From positions 124,001 to 188,000 of the forward strand of contig NZ_LMDJ01000005.1 of NCBI RefSeq assembly GCF_001425045.1: DNA of 64,000 bases, read 5' to 3'. Origin of the DNA: Massilia sp. Root351. GTDB lineage: Bacteria; Pseudomonadota; Gammaproteobacteria; Burkholderiales; Burkholderiaceae_D. The notes below the pieces were generated by a model, which saw nothing but the letters and a program-made list of their open reading frames with translations, was not told the origin of the DNA and made no database searches. Positions 28,201 through 36,061 of this stretch are shown in pieces. The translations under genes were made by a program, and so were the position numbers. Every line of letters starts with the position of its first letter. Positions within the stretch are counted from its first letter, which is position 1.

Positions 28201-29836
28201 GTACGGCGGCACCGGCCTCGGCCTGGCCATCTGCCGCCGGCTGGTGGACCTGATGAACAGTTCCATCAGCCTGCACAGCGAACTGGGCAAAGGGTCGACC
28301 TTCCGCTTTGCCTGCACCCTGGAGCGCGCCGTGCACGGCTTGCCGGCGGCGCGCGAACTGCCGCCCGCCGTGGAAGGCCTCAGCCTGCTGATTGTCGAGG
28401 ATAACGCCACCGTACTGGACATGCTGACGCGCCAGTGCCAGGCGCTGGGCTGGCGCGTGTGGAGCGCCGACAGCGGCCAGGCCGGCCTGGCCCAGCTGCG
28501 CAAGCTGGCCCGCGCCGGCGCCGCGCGCCAGCTCGATTTGCTGCTGCTGGACGCCGGCCTGCCGGACCTGGACGGCATTTCGCTCTTGACCCAGGCGCAC
28601 ACGGACGATACCCTGCAGCTGCCGCCGACTATCATGATGGCACCCGACCACTACACCGAGGAGTTGATCCCCATCGCCGACAGCCTGCACATCGCAACCA
28701 TCCTGGCCAAGCCAACCACGCCGTCCCGCCTGCTGGCCAGCGTGGTGGCGGTACGCACCGGCACCGCCCACCAGTCCGCCCTGCCGGCCCACACGCCGCT
28801 GTCGGGCCGCTTGGCAGGCATGCGCGTGCTGCTGGTGGAGGACAACGAGATCAACCAGGAAATGGCGCAGTACATCCTGCTGCATGCCGGCGCACGGGTG
28901 GACATCGCCTGCAACGGCAGCGTGGCGGTGGAGCTGCTGAAAGCCGATCCGGAACGCTACGACGCGGTGCTGATGGACCTGCAGATGCCGGTGATGAATG
29001 GCTACGAAGCCACCGCCACCCTGCGCGCCATGGGCTTGAAGGAGTTGCCCATCATTGCCATGACGGCCAACGCGCTGGACGAGGACCGCCAGCTGGCGGT
29101 GGAAGCCGGCGTGAACGCGCATGTGCCCAAGCCGATCGACGTGGACGAACTGCTGGCCACCTTGCTGCGCCTGGCGCCGCTGCACCCGGGACGCGCCGCG
29201 CCCGACGAGAGCTGGCGCCAGGCGCCCGACGATGACAGGCCGACCAGCCTGCCGGGCATAGACCTGGAGGCCGCGCTCAAGCGCCTGGCCGGCAACTACC
29301 CGGCCTTTGTCGGCCTGCTCAAGCGCTTCGAGAACTCGCAGGGCGGCACCGTGGGCGAAGTGCGCATCTTGCTGGCAAGCGGCAAGCAGCACGCCGCAGC
29401 CCAGCTGCTGCACCGCCTGCGGGGCGTGGCGGCCAACCTGGGCGCCGGCGACATCGCCCGCCTCAGCGCGCAGGCCGAAGTGGCGTTACATGAAGGCAGC
29501 GAAACCGACCTGGCCTTCCTGCTGACCGCGCTGGACCAGTCGATCAGCGTGGTGACCGAGGCGGCGCGCACGCTGCCGTTGCCGCTGCCGGCTGCAGCGG
29601 CGGACAGCGGCCCGGCGGCGGGCGGCGCCGATCTGCCGCAAGCGCTGGCAGACCTGCTATGCTTGCTACAAACTAACAACATGAAAGCGTTGACCCACTT
29701 CCAGGCGTTGCGCCCGGCGCTGGAGCAGCACGGGCACGACGCCGTGCTGGCCCTGGCCCATGCCGTGGAGACCCTGGATTTCACCGCCGCCGAGCACCTG
29801 GTACAAGATATGTTGAAGCGAAAGGACACTGCATGA
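25265..29836 (+). CDS. multidomain hybrid sensor histidine kinase (Cache-PAS-HK-REC-REC-Hpt)
   Basis: This is a 1523-residue membrane hybrid kinase. In order it has a membrane segment ~15-35, a periplasmic sensor (~36-290) with a proline/alanine insert, a second membrane segment (~300-322), HAMP, three PAS domains (~390-775), HisKA with H803 (NMSHEIRTPMN), and HATPase (NLAGNAVKFTEHGE, GGTGLGLAI). Next are REC1 with Asp1096 (LLLLDAGLPD), REC2 with Asp1238 (LMDLQMPVMNG) and a C-terminal Hpt with His1383 (LLHRLRGVAANLG). The GTG at 25265 is preferred because it follows a GGGGG-rich site; a TTG lies 35 codons upstream. The gene overlaps the REC-GGDEF gene by 4 bp, its probable phosphorelay target. 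Confidence 0.9.
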   Translation: MPHNTAKLPSIRSQIALLVLACALPSVLGLGVLLQHFYQREQLQFQHEALATARALATAIGYDIGEAEIAALALASSPSLERGDLAGFAAQAASQLRPALPVQRLLLSDTAGRVLLTVGPAEPAAASPPPQAGAASPGNAAQAAQAARVAPAIAQGRPALSVLPRSDLPYQPEVAVDVPVQRGGKTLHVLTAVLKPNRLAEAAEAQRLSPQWLIALIGADGVIVDRNKEPERFVGTQISAQSREVLQGSGEGARLTESRDGTSVFAGLSLLPGRQWAVGVGMPEQQAMLDAALPSVPLVAGAVSMLLLVGIVLAWLMGGQIARSIASLTGPARALAGGETMALPHMTFREADEVAQALVQVEGDIQRHRHELQTLVAERTAQLEASKALLENVYASAPVGLSFVDMDLRIVMINDYLAAINDKPVSEHIGRYFSDVIRDAQVRLDVERDYRQVLATGLAVSGVEMSGTAPDHPDRAAHWLSSYFPVHDATGRMIGITGLLVDISPQKNIERQLRQSKQLFKQVVENMPAMLFVKRAADLRFEMMNRQAELTLGRPRTQFLGKNDFDFFLPEQADAFARADRTVLASNEVVEIAEEEVTAADGTVRVLNTRKVALRDEQGTPTHLLGMAIDITERKRADEVLRATSLSLARSNAFIRTVTDHVPAMVTYWDQELRCRFANRSFVEFMGLGIDQVIGAPLVEVIGGELYRRNRQRVEAALAGQPQSFYQDRPDRSGESHFVWANYIPDLDEAGKVRGFFVMVSDVTELKRTELRLHDLNEQLVRARDRAEAASRAKSAFVANMSHEIRTPMNAIIGLARLLEEAPLERRERSYVGKIQLATQSLLAVVNDVLDFSKIEAGQLKLEHSPFNLDHILTSIGVLVGQNAWNKGVEPVFNVAPDVPLDLVGDAMRLQQVLLNLAGNAVKFTEHGEVVVSVRQLASSATSTTLEFAVRDTGIGISPAQQAHLFEAFSQGDNSTSRQYGGTGLGLAICRRLVDLMNSSISLHSELGKGSTFRFACTLERAVHGLPAARELPPAVEGLSLLIVEDNATVLDMLTRQCQALGWRVWSADSGQAGLAQLRKLARAGAARQLDLLLLDAGLPDLDGISLLTQAHTDDTLQLPPTIMMAPDHYTEELIPIADSLHIATILAKPTTPSRLLASVVAVRTGTAHQSALPAHTPLSGRLAGMRVLLVEDNEINQEMAQYILLHAGARVDIACNGSVAVELLKADPERYDAVLMDLQMPVMNGYEATATLRAMGLKELPIIAMTANALDEDRQLAVEAGVNAHVPKPIDVDELLATLLRLAPLHPGRAAPDESWRQAPDDDRPTSLPGIDLEAALKRLAGNYPAFVGLLKRFENSQGGTVGEVRILLASGKQHAAAQLLHRLRGVAANLGAGDIARLSAQAEVALHEGSETDLAFLLTALDQSISVVTEAARTLPLPLPAAAADSGPAAGGADLPQALADLLCLLQTNNMKALTHFQALRPALEQHGHDAVLALAHAVETLDFTAAEHLVQDMLKRKDTA

Positions 29837-30756
29837 GCTGGAGCGACCTGGCGATGAACGGACGCATCCTGATCGTCGACGACGCGATGGAGAACATCCA
29901 GATTCTCCACCATGCGCTGCGCGACGAGCATGACGTGCTGTTTGCCCTCAGCGGTGAGAAGGCGCTGCAGATTGCGCACAACCAGCAGCCGGACCTGATC
30001 CTGCTGGACGCGGTCATGCCCGGCATGGACGGCTACGAGGTGTGCGGCGCGCTGCGCGCCTCGGCCGCCGTACGCGACATCCCGGTGATTTTCGTCACCG
30101 CGCTGAGCACGCCCGAGGACGAAACCCGGGCCTTGGAAGCGGGCGCGGTGGACTTCATCAGCAAGCCGTTCAACGTGGCCGTGGTGCGCGCGCGGGTGCG
30201 CACCCAGCTGACCGTCAAGCGCCAGGCCGACGCCATGCGCGAACTGACCCTGACCGACTCGCTGACCGGCGTGGCCAACCGCCGCAGCTTCAACGAAGCC
30301 ATGGACAACGAATGGCGCCGCTGCGGGCGCGACGGCACGCCGGTGGCCATCATCATGATCGACATCGACCACTTCAAGCACTACAACGACGCCTACGGCC
30401 ACCAGGCTGGCGACCTGTGCCTGCAGCAGGTGAGCGCGGCCATGAAGCGCTGTGCCGGGCGTCCGCCCGACCTGCTGGCGCGCTATGGCGGCGAGGAATT
30501 CATCATCCTGCTGCCGCAGGTGGGGGCGGAAGGCGCCGAGGTGGTGGCGCAGCGCATCCTGGACGAGGTACGGCTGCTGCAAATCCCGCACAAGGCATCG
30601 TCGGTCGGCCCGCAAGTGACCGTCAGCATGGGCGTGTCCACCGCGATGCCGGATGACCAGTCCGACGCCAGCGCGCTGATCCGGCGCGCCGACGCCTTGC
30701 TTTACCGCGCCAAGGAAACCGGCCGCAACCGCTACTGCATGTCCCCCCAGGACTGA
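29833..30756 (+). CDS. response regulator diguanylate cyclase (REC-GGDEF)
   Basis: This 307-residue protein has a REC domain (~12-125; RILIVDD, LLDAVMPGMDGYE, SKPF) and a GGDEF domain (~135-305) with active-site motif GGEEF. The sequence RPPD lies exactly five residues before GGEEF, matching an RxxD inhibitory site for c-di-GMP product feedback. It should make c-di-GMP when phosphorylated by the upstream hybrid kinase, with which it overlaps by 4 bp (ATGA). The c-di-GMP could act on the MshE ATPase encoded 22 kb away; that link is inference. Confidence 0.9.
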   Translation: MSWSDLAMNGRILIVDDAMENIQILHHALRDEHDVLFALSGEKALQIAHNQQPDLILLDAVMPGMDGYEVCGALRASAAVRDIPVIFVTALSTPEDETRALEAGAVDFISKPFNVAVVRARVRTQLTVKRQADAMRELTLTDSLTGVANRRSFNEAMDNEWRRCGRDGTPVAIIMIDIDHFKHYNDAYGHQAGDLCLQQVSAAMKRCAGRPPDLLARYGGEEFIILLPQVGAEGAEVVAQRILDEVRLLQIPHKASSVGPQVTVSMGVSTAMPDDQSDASALIRRADALLYRAKETGRNRYCMSPQD

Positions 30757-30779
30757 GCGGGGACACGCAGCCATGCTGG

Positions 30780-32198
30780 CTAAGGCACCGTCAGCTTGCC
30801 GGTGCCGGCGTTGCTCAATACCGACTGCCTGACCGCCGATGTGGCCAGCAGCGCCGGCGTGTATGGCAGGGTCCAGCCAACGGACGCGCTGAAGCTGCAC
30901 TTGCCGGCCAAGTCCAGCGCCGTACCGTTCAGCAGCGAGCCGGCGTCCGTGATGGCCCCGGTCTTGCTCGACGATCCAGGATTGGTCAGGATATTGGTGC
31001 AGCTGGTGGCGCCGGCGATGTCGAAGGCGTTGTTTTGCGAAATGATCTTGGCCTTGTAGGCCACGCCGACGCTGTAGTGGTGCGGATAGACCGCGTGCGA
31101 GCGGCTGCCCTCGAAGTAGTTGTTGTACAGGTGTACCTTGCCGAAGCGTACGCGCGGCGCCCGCTCCGCCACATGCAGGAAGTGGTTGTTGTTGAAGGTG
31201 ACGGTCAGGTGGCCATCGTCGCTGGTGGTGCTGTCCGACGAGCCGACCAGGTTGTTCTTCTGGTGCAGTTCGAAGCGGTTGTTGGACACGGTCACGTAGT
31301 CCGAACCGTTCTTCACGTCCAGCGCGCCGTCATGGCATTGCTTGACTTTGCCGTTGCTGATGGGCAGCTTGTCGTCGGTCAGCGGCGCGTCCGTGAATAC
31401 ATTGTGGTCCACCCACACGTTCTTCGAATTGCTGATCACCACGCTGTCGAACTCCGAGTTCCAGTTGCCGCTGCTGCCGTCGTTCGGGTCCCACACCGGG
31501 TTCACATCGCACGGATTGACGATGTTCAGATTGCGCACGATCACGTTCTGCGCATCGCTGATGGAGATCGAACCGTTCACCAGGCGGGTGTCGCTGCCCA
31601 TGCCGATCAGGGTGCTGTTGCTGCCGACCTTGACCTTGCTGCGCAGGGACTGGTCGCTGGTGCCGGTGAACGGGCCGCCGTTGTCCGCCGACGCCATGTC
31701 GATGGTGCCGTACAGTTTGATGATCTTGGCATTGCTGCCCTGCGCCTTGAGCGCGGCCAGCAATTGCGACGGCGTGTTCACCTTGTAGATGGCGGTAGCC
31801 GCTGCCGCCGCGCCGCCGGTGGTGCCGCCGTTGCTCCCGGCCCAGCCGCCGGCCGGGGCCGCTTCCTTGCTGGCGTCCGCAGCCGGGGCCGGTTCCGGAT
31901 CGGGCGCCGGGGTCGGCGCCGCGCCGCCGATCGGGCCGACGGCGCACTTCTTCGCCAGCCCCGGGTAAGGATCCGAGCCGAAACTGGCCACCGTGCACGC
32001 GATGTCGCCGGACCGCGTTTGCACCACAAACCTATCCTTGATCCCGAACGATACCACGCGGGCGCTGCTGCCCGCCTTGCAGGTATTGCCTTCGTCCGCG
32101 CACTTGGAATAGCCGGCCGGCCAGTCAGCCGCCTGCGCTGCGCCGCTTGAGGACAGCAACGCTACCATGCCCGCCAAAACAATCTGTTTCGATGTCAA
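30780..32198 (-). CDS. secreted pectate lyase, polysaccharide lyase family 1-like
   Basis: This 472-residue secreted enzyme has a signal peptide (IVLAGMVALLSSSGAAQA), a small cysteine-containing N-terminal module (~25-85; CADEGNTCKAG, DIACTVASFG), a Pro/Ala/Gly linker and a right-handed beta-helix lyase domain. The family markers are VWVDHNVFTD and AERAPRVRFGKVHLYNNYF, which carry the calcium-site and catalytic Arg regions. The N-terminal module is similar in type to those seen on other exoenzymes. The start is probably TTG at 32198, with GGGAGA 7 bp upstream; an ATG ten codons earlier would include that site. The enzyme should cleave plant pectin by beta-elimination. Confidence 0.88.
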   Translation of the reverse strand: MTSKQIVLAGMVALLSSSGAAQAADWPAGYSKCADEGNTCKAGSSARVVSFGIKDRFVVQTRSGDIACTVASFGSDPYPGLAKKCAVGPIGGAAPTPAPDPEPAPAADASKEAAPAGGWAGSNGGTTGGAAAAATAIYKVNTPSQLLAALKAQGSNAKIIKLYGTIDMASADNGGPFTGTSDQSLRSKVKVGSNSTLIGMGSDTRLVNGSISISDAQNVIVRNLNIVNPCDVNPVWDPNDGSSGNWNSEFDSVVISNSKNVWVDHNVFTDAPLTDDKLPISNGKVKQCHDGALDVKNGSDYVTVSNNRFELHQKNNLVGSSDSTTSDDGHLTVTFNNNHFLHVAERAPRVRFGKVHLYNNYFEGSRSHAVYPHHYSVGVAYKAKIISQNNAFDIAGATSCTNILTNPGSSSKTGAITDAGSLLNGTALDLAGKCSFSASVGWTLPYTPALLATSAVRQSVLSNAGTGKLTVP

Positions 32199-32357
32199 GA
32201 TGTGTCTCCCTTTGTAAGCTGGCAACATCAGCGCCGCCAGTCAACAGACATCATACAACCGCAGGCGAAGCAGTTGCCGTCCAATTGCAACATTTCCACA
32301 CCGCCATGCAACACTTTCAAAAGCTTAGCGCAGCGCAATGCGCAGCACAGATTTAAG

Positions 32358-32384
32358 TAGGATTCCTAATTATTGTGCTAGAAT
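32358..32384 (+). promoter_or_regulatory. candidate promoter with TAGGA-T-TCCTA palindrome
   Basis: A perfect 5-bp inverted repeat (TAGGATTCCTA, 32358-32368) lies 10 bp before TAGAAT (32379-32384), which is preceded by TGTGC as an extended -10. It is placed to serve the small thioredoxin-fold gene. The regulator is unknown. Confidence 0.35.
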
Positions 32385-32422
32385 GCCACCTGCCGACACC
32401 TCACCATTGAATGGACTTATCC

Positions 32423-32653
32423 ATGAAAACCACTGCTATTTTTTATCACGACGGCTGCAAGCTATGCCTGTCCATGGCAGACCTATTCGGCGCAGCGCTG
32501 GACCCGGCCCGTTACACCACTGAAATCGTCAATCTCGGCCTGGCGCCGGAACGGCTGGACGAGGCTGAGCGAGCAGGCGTCAAAGTACTGCCCAGCCTGG
32601 TGATGGACGGCCGGGTATTTGCCATCAATCCCCACTCGGAGTTGCGGCACTGA
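32423..32653 (+). CDS. small glutaredoxin-like CxxC protein
   Basis: This 76-residue protein (MKTTAIFYHDGCKLCLSMAD) has a CKLC redox motif after the first beta strand and VKVLPSLVMDG, which carries the cis-Pro loop of thioredoxin-fold proteins. Its size fits glutaredoxin or 'thioredoxin family' mini-proteins. An in-frame ATG four codons upstream (32411) is possible; 32423 is preferred because GGA lies 7 bp before it. It stands alone, divergent from the pectate lyase. The redox partner is unknown. Confidence 0.65.
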   Translation: MKTTAIFYHDGCKLCLSMADLFGAALDPARYTTEIVNLGLAPERLDEAERAGVKVLPSLVMDGRVFAINPHSELRH

Positions 32654-32687
32654 CGCTTGCGGCTGGATCGGCTCCGTTGCAAGCCGC

Positions 32688-33140
32688 CTAATACCGCCGC
32701 ATCACAAACTCCGCCACGCATACCGGCTTGGCCTGCCCTTCCCGCTCGATCACCACGCCCCACTGCACTTGCGCGCCGCCTTCGATGTCCTCGATGGACT
32801 GGATGGTCATGCGCGCGCGCAGGCGGCTGCCGACCGGCACCGGGCCAGGAAAGCGCACCTTGTTGAGGCCGTAGTTCAGCCCCATCTTCATGTCTACCAT
32901 GCGCAGCGCACTCTCCAGCATGGCCGGCACCAGCGACAGCGTGAGGAAGCCGTGCGCGATAGTGCCGCCGAACGGCGATTCGCGTTTGGCGCGCTCCACG
33001 TCCACATGGATCCATTGGTGGTCGTTGGTGGCGACCGCGAACTGGTTTACACGTTCCTGCGTGATGTCGATCCAGTCCGACACGGCCACTTCCTCGCCCA
33101 CCAGCGTTTTCATCTCCTCCAGCGTGGCGATGTCACGCAT
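32688..33140 (-). CDS. MaoC-family dehydratase (R-specific enoyl-CoA hydratase type)
   Basis: This 150-residue hotdog-fold protein has the MaoC hydratase motif: [14 protein letters not shown] with the Asp/His pair, then [13 protein letters not shown]. The full-length match to single-domain MaoC/NodN-type hydratases supports (R)-3-hydroxyacyl-CoA dehydration or hydration. It is the last gene of the minus-strand acyl-CoA operon and overlaps the preceding MaoC gene by 8 bp. The exact substrate chain length cannot be read from the sequence. Confidence 0.87.
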   Translation of the reverse strand: MRDIATLEEMKTLVGEEVAVSDWIDITQERVNQFAVATNDHQWIHVDVERAKRESPFGGTIAHGFLTLSLVPAMLESALRMVDMKMGLNYGLNKVRFPGPVPVGSRLRARMTIQSIEDIEGGAQVQWGVVIEREGQAKPVCVAEFVMRRY

Positions 33141-33597
33141 GGGCCGCTCCCGCCGGCCTGCGGCCGAACATGCCCATGCCTTCCACCGTGCACACCAGCT
33201 CGCCGTGCTGGTTGGTGGCCTTCCAGACCGATACCACCACGCCCCGGTCCGGCTTGGAACTCGACGGCCGCACTTCCTTGGTCACATAGCTGACGCTCAG
33301 CGTGTCGCCCCCGTGCACGGGCTTGATCCAGCGGATGCCGTCCAGGCCGGGGGAACCCATGCTGGACGAGTCGTTCAGGATGCCATCCACCACCAGCCGC
33401 ATCATCATGCCGCAGGTATGCCAGCCGCTGGCGGCCAGCTTGCCAAAGATGGAGCGCGCGCCCGCTTCGTGGTCGACGTGGAAAGGCTGCGGGTCGAACT
33501 GGGTGGCGAAGGCGATGATCTCTTCCTCCGTCACGTGCCGGCTACCCAGCGTAATCTCCTGGCCTTCAAAAAAATCCTCGAAATACCATTTCTTCAT
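33133..33597 (-). CDS. MaoC-family dehydratase
   Basis: This 154-residue hotdog-fold protein ([20 protein letters not shown]) is a second MaoC-like hydratase with [20 protein letters not shown] and [17 protein letters not shown]. The start pattern is typical of 'MaoC family dehydratase' proteins that sit in pairs in acyl-CoA operons, where two such chains may form a heteromeric enzyme. ATG 33597 has GGAG upstream; an extended frame into the dehydrogenase gene is a shadow. It lies 29 bp after the dehydrogenase gene and overlaps the next MaoC gene. Confidence 0.85.
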   Translation of the reverse strand: MKKWYFEDFFEGQEITLGSRHVTEEEIIAFATQFDPQPFHVDHEAGARSIFGKLAASGWHTCGMMMRLVVDGILNDSSSMGSPGLDGIRWIKPVHGGDTLSVSYVTKEVRPSSSKPDRGVVVSVWKATNQHGELVCTVEGMGMFGRRPAGAAHA

Positions 33598-33626
33598 GCA
33601 GCCTCTCCTTGAATTAATGCGCCATT

Positions 33627-34766
33627 TTAAGCGGCATGTTTGAATCCGGGCTGGGCGATGAAGCGTTCCAGGTGGTGGTCGGCGTCGCCCAGTGTCAGGT
33701 CTATCATGGTAAGGCGCTTGAAGTGGTGCGCCGCCGGCAGCTCGTCCGTCACACCCATGCCGCCGTGCAGCTGTACCGCCTGCTGGCCGACGAATTTGCA
33801 GGCATGCCCCACGCGCACCTTGGCGGCCGACACCACCCGGCGGCGTTCTTCCACATCGGTGGAGGCCACTTTCACGGCCGCCAGCATGGCCATCGAACGG
33901 GCCTGTTCCAGGTGGATGAACATGTCGGCCATGCGGTGCTGCAGGGCCTGGAACTTGCCGATCGGCGCGCCGAACTGCTGACGCGTCTTCAGGTAGTCCA
34001 GCGTGGCGGCGAAGATGGCGTCCATGGCGCCCACGGCTTCCGCGCACAGCAAGGTGGCGCCGTAGTCGGCGGCCGCATCGAGGATGTCCCAGCCGGCGCC
34101 GACGCCGCCCAACAGCGCCGACGCGGGCACTTCGGCCGCGCTGAACTGCACGGTGGCGGCGCGCTGGCCGTCAATGGTGCGGTAGTCGGTGACCGTCACG
34201 CCCCTGGTAGCGGCCGGCACAACGAACAGTGAAATGCCGCCCTTGTCGCGCTGCTCGCCGCCGCTGCGCGCGGACACGATGAAGGCGCCCGCTTGGCCGC
34301 CGTGGATCACCACGGTCTTGGCGCCGCTCAGCACAAAGCCGTTGCCGTGCTCATGGGCGCTGACCGCGACGTCGCTCAGGTCGTGGCGCGACTGCTGCTC
34401 CCCCAGCGCGCAAGCCAGTTTCAGCTCGCCGCCTGCCACTTGTTCAAGCAGCTGCTCATGGCCGCCGCCCAGCTTGAGGAATTGCGCGCCCATCACGGTG
34501 GCAAGGTAGGGTTCCACCACCAGTCCGCGTCCCAGCTCCTGCATCACCACCAGCATGTCCACCGCGCTGCCGTTGAAGCCGCCTTGCTCCTCCGGCACCG
34601 GCAGTGCCAGCATGCCCAGCTCGGCGAGCGTGGCCCACGCCTCGTCCGACACGCCGGACGGCGAGTGGATGATGCGCTTGCGGGTTTCGAAAGTGTAGTC
34701 CTTGTCCACCCAGCGGCGCAGGGCGTCGGCGAACTGCTGCTGTTCTTCTTTGAAAGTAAAGTCCAT
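33627..34766 (-). CDS. acyl-CoA dehydrogenase (second of operon)
   Basis: This 379-residue protein ([19 protein letters not shown]) belongs to the acyl-CoA dehydrogenase family. It has [15 protein letters not shown] [11 protein letters not shown], a FAD-binding middle domain and the C-terminal helical region [21 protein letters not shown]. Paired with the 396-residue dehydrogenase upstream, it resembles heteromeric FadE-type pairs seen in steroid or branched-chain acyl degradation. GGGGAGACAGC lies directly before the ATG; this extended Shine-Dalgarno can form 10 contiguous pairs with the pyrimidine-rich segment of the structured RNAs at 51-54 kb. It starts 11 bp after the upstream gene. Confidence 0.88.
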   Translation of the reverse strand: MDFTFKEEQQQFADALRRWVDKDYTFETRKRIIHSPSGVSDEAWATLAELGMLALPVPEEQGGFNGSAVDMLVVMQELGRGLVVEPYLATVMGAQFLKLGGGHEQLLEQVAGGELKLACALGEQQSRHDLSDVAVSAHEHGNGFVLSGAKTVVIHGGQAGAFIVSARSGGEQRDKGGISLFVVPAATRGVTVTDYRTIDGQRAATVQFSAAEVPASALLGGVGAGWDILDAAADYGATLLCAEAVGAMDAIFAATLDYLKTRQQFGAPIGKFQALQHRMADMFIHLEQARSMAMLAAVKVASTDVEERRRVVSAAKVRVGHACKFVGQQAVQLHGGMGVTDELPAAHHFKRLTMIDLTLGDADHHLERFIAQPGFKHAA

Positions 34767-34777
34767 GCTGTCTCCCC

Positions 34778-35968
34778 TTACAGGCCCAGGATCATCTGGG
34801 TGATGATGTTTTTCTGTATCTCGTTCGAGCCACCGTAGATCGACGTCTTGCGGAAGTTGAAGTAGTAGCCGGCCAGCGGCGCGTTGTCGTCCTCGCCGGT
34901 GACGGCGTGCTCGGACTTGCCTTCCAGATAACGGGTGTCGAACGGCAGCGCGTCCGGCCCCAGCGCTTCGATCATCAGCTCGGTGAGGATTTGCTGGATT
35001 TCGGAGCCGCGCACTTTCAGCATGGACGCTTGCGGACCGGGGGTCTGGTCTTCTTGGCAGATGGTGCGCAGCACCGTGGTCTCGAGCGCCATCAGCTCGA
35101 TTTCCAGGTTGGCCACCTTGGCCGCGAACAGCGGGTCGTCCAGCAGCGGCTTGCCGCGCTTGAGCTGCTTGAGCGCCACTTTCTTCAGGAACTGCAGCTC
35201 GCGCTTGGAACGGCCCACCGCCGCGATGCCGGTGCGCTCGTGGCCCAGCAGGTATTTGGCGTAGGTCCAGCCCTTGTTCTCTTTGCCGATCAGGTTGGCG
35301 ACCGGCACCTTCACGTTGTCGAAGAACACTTCGTTCACTTCGTGGTCTTCATCCAGCATGATGATGGGGCGCACGGTGATGCCCGGCGTCTTCATGTCGA
35401 TCAGCAGGAAGGAGATGCCTTCCTGCTTGCGCACCGTGCTGTCGGTGCGCACCAGGCAGAAGATCATGTCGGCGTGCTGGCCCAGCGTGGTCCAGGTCTT
35501 CTGGCCGTTGACGATGTAATGGTCGCCCACGCGCTCGGCGGTGGTTTTCAGCGAGGCCAGGTCGGAGCCGGAGCCCGGCTCGGAGTAGCCCTGGCACCAC
35601 CAGTCTTCGCAGCTCAGGATGCGCGGCAGGAAGTAGGCTTTTTGCTCGTCGTTACCGAAGGCCATGATGACGGGCGCCACCATGTTGATGCCGAACGGCA
35701 GGATGGCCGGCGTGCCGGCGATGGCGCATTCCTCTTCCCAGATGTGGCGCTGGGTGGCGTTCCAGCCCGGACCGCCGTACTCGACCGGCCATGCCGGGGC
35801 GACCCAGCCTTGCTTGGCGACAATCTGGTGCCAGCGGACGTAATCCTCGCGCGACATGCGCAGGTGCTTGCGCACCTTCTGCTGCAGGTCGGCGGGCAGG
35901 TTGGCTTCGAGGAAGGCGCGCACCTGGTCGCGGAACGCCAGATCCTCGGACGAGTAGTTCAAATCCAT
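34778..35968 (-). CDS. acyl-CoA dehydrogenase (first of operon)
   Basis: This 396-residue acyl-CoA dehydrogenase (MDLNYSSEDLAFRDQVRAFL) has WCQGYSEPGSGSDLASLKT, VNGQKTWTTLGQHADMIFCL and a C-terminal GGSNEIQKNIITQMILGL, all conserved family segments. It heads the operon dehydrogenase-dehydrogenase-MaoC-MaoC. A good candidate sigma70 promoter lies ~50-75 bp upstream. AAGGAGACAGC precedes the ATG and is one arm of a perfect 13-bp inverted repeat whose other arm falls between the promoter elements. The likely role is beta-oxidation of an unusual or branched acyl-CoA. Confidence 0.9.
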   Translation of the reverse strand: MDLNYSSEDLAFRDQVRAFLEANLPADLQQKVRKHLRMSREDYVRWHQIVAKQGWVAPAWPVEYGGPGWNATQRHIWEEECAIAGTPAILPFGINMVAPVIMAFGNDEQKAYFLPRILSCEDWWCQGYSEPGSGSDLASLKTTAERVGDHYIVNGQKTWTTLGQHADMIFCLVRTDSTVRKQEGISFLLIDMKTPGITVRPIIMLDEDHEVNEVFFDNVKVPVANLIGKENKGWTYAKYLLGHERTGIAAVGRSKRELQFLKKVALKQLKRGKPLLDDPLFAAKVANLEIELMALETTVLRTICQEDQTPGPQASMLKVRGSEIQQILTELMIEALGPDALPFDTRYLEGKSEHAVTGEDDNAPLAGYYFNFRKTSIYGGSNEIQKNIITQMILGL

Positions 35969-36038
35969 GCTGTCTCCTTGTTATGATCAATCGCAAAAAG
36001 CACGACCGTTCATTTATTGTACTCCACAAGGAGACAGC
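35969..36038. repeat. 13-bp inverted repeat spanning promoter and RBS
   Basis: GCTGTCTCCTTGT (35969-35981) and ACAAGGAGACAGC (36026-36038) are perfect reverse complements 44 bp apart. One arm is the ribosome-binding site of the first acyl-CoA dehydrogenase; the other sits in its promoter spacer. It could be a paired operator, or an RBS-sequestering stem if transcription starts further upstream. Confidence 0.75.
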
Positions 36039-36043
36039 GGCAA
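36016..36043 (-). promoter_or_regulatory. sigma70-type promoter of the acyl-CoA operon
   Basis: On the minus strand TTGCCG (36043-36038), a 16-bp spacer and TACAAT (36021-36016) form a plausible sigma70 promoter ~47 bp before the first dehydrogenase gene. The spacer contains the sequence GCTGTCTCCTTGT minus its first base, the distal arm of the inverted repeat described separately. Confidence 0.55.
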
Positions 36044-36061
36044 TACCTTTTCATGCACGAT

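Noticed and set aside
25238..29413. A 1391-codon open frame on the minus strand opposite the hybrid kinase gene
   Set aside because: Its translation is low-complexity (His/Gln/Arg/Ala-rich) with no domain; it is the usual antisense shadow of a GC-rich gene whose sense product has complete kinase domains.
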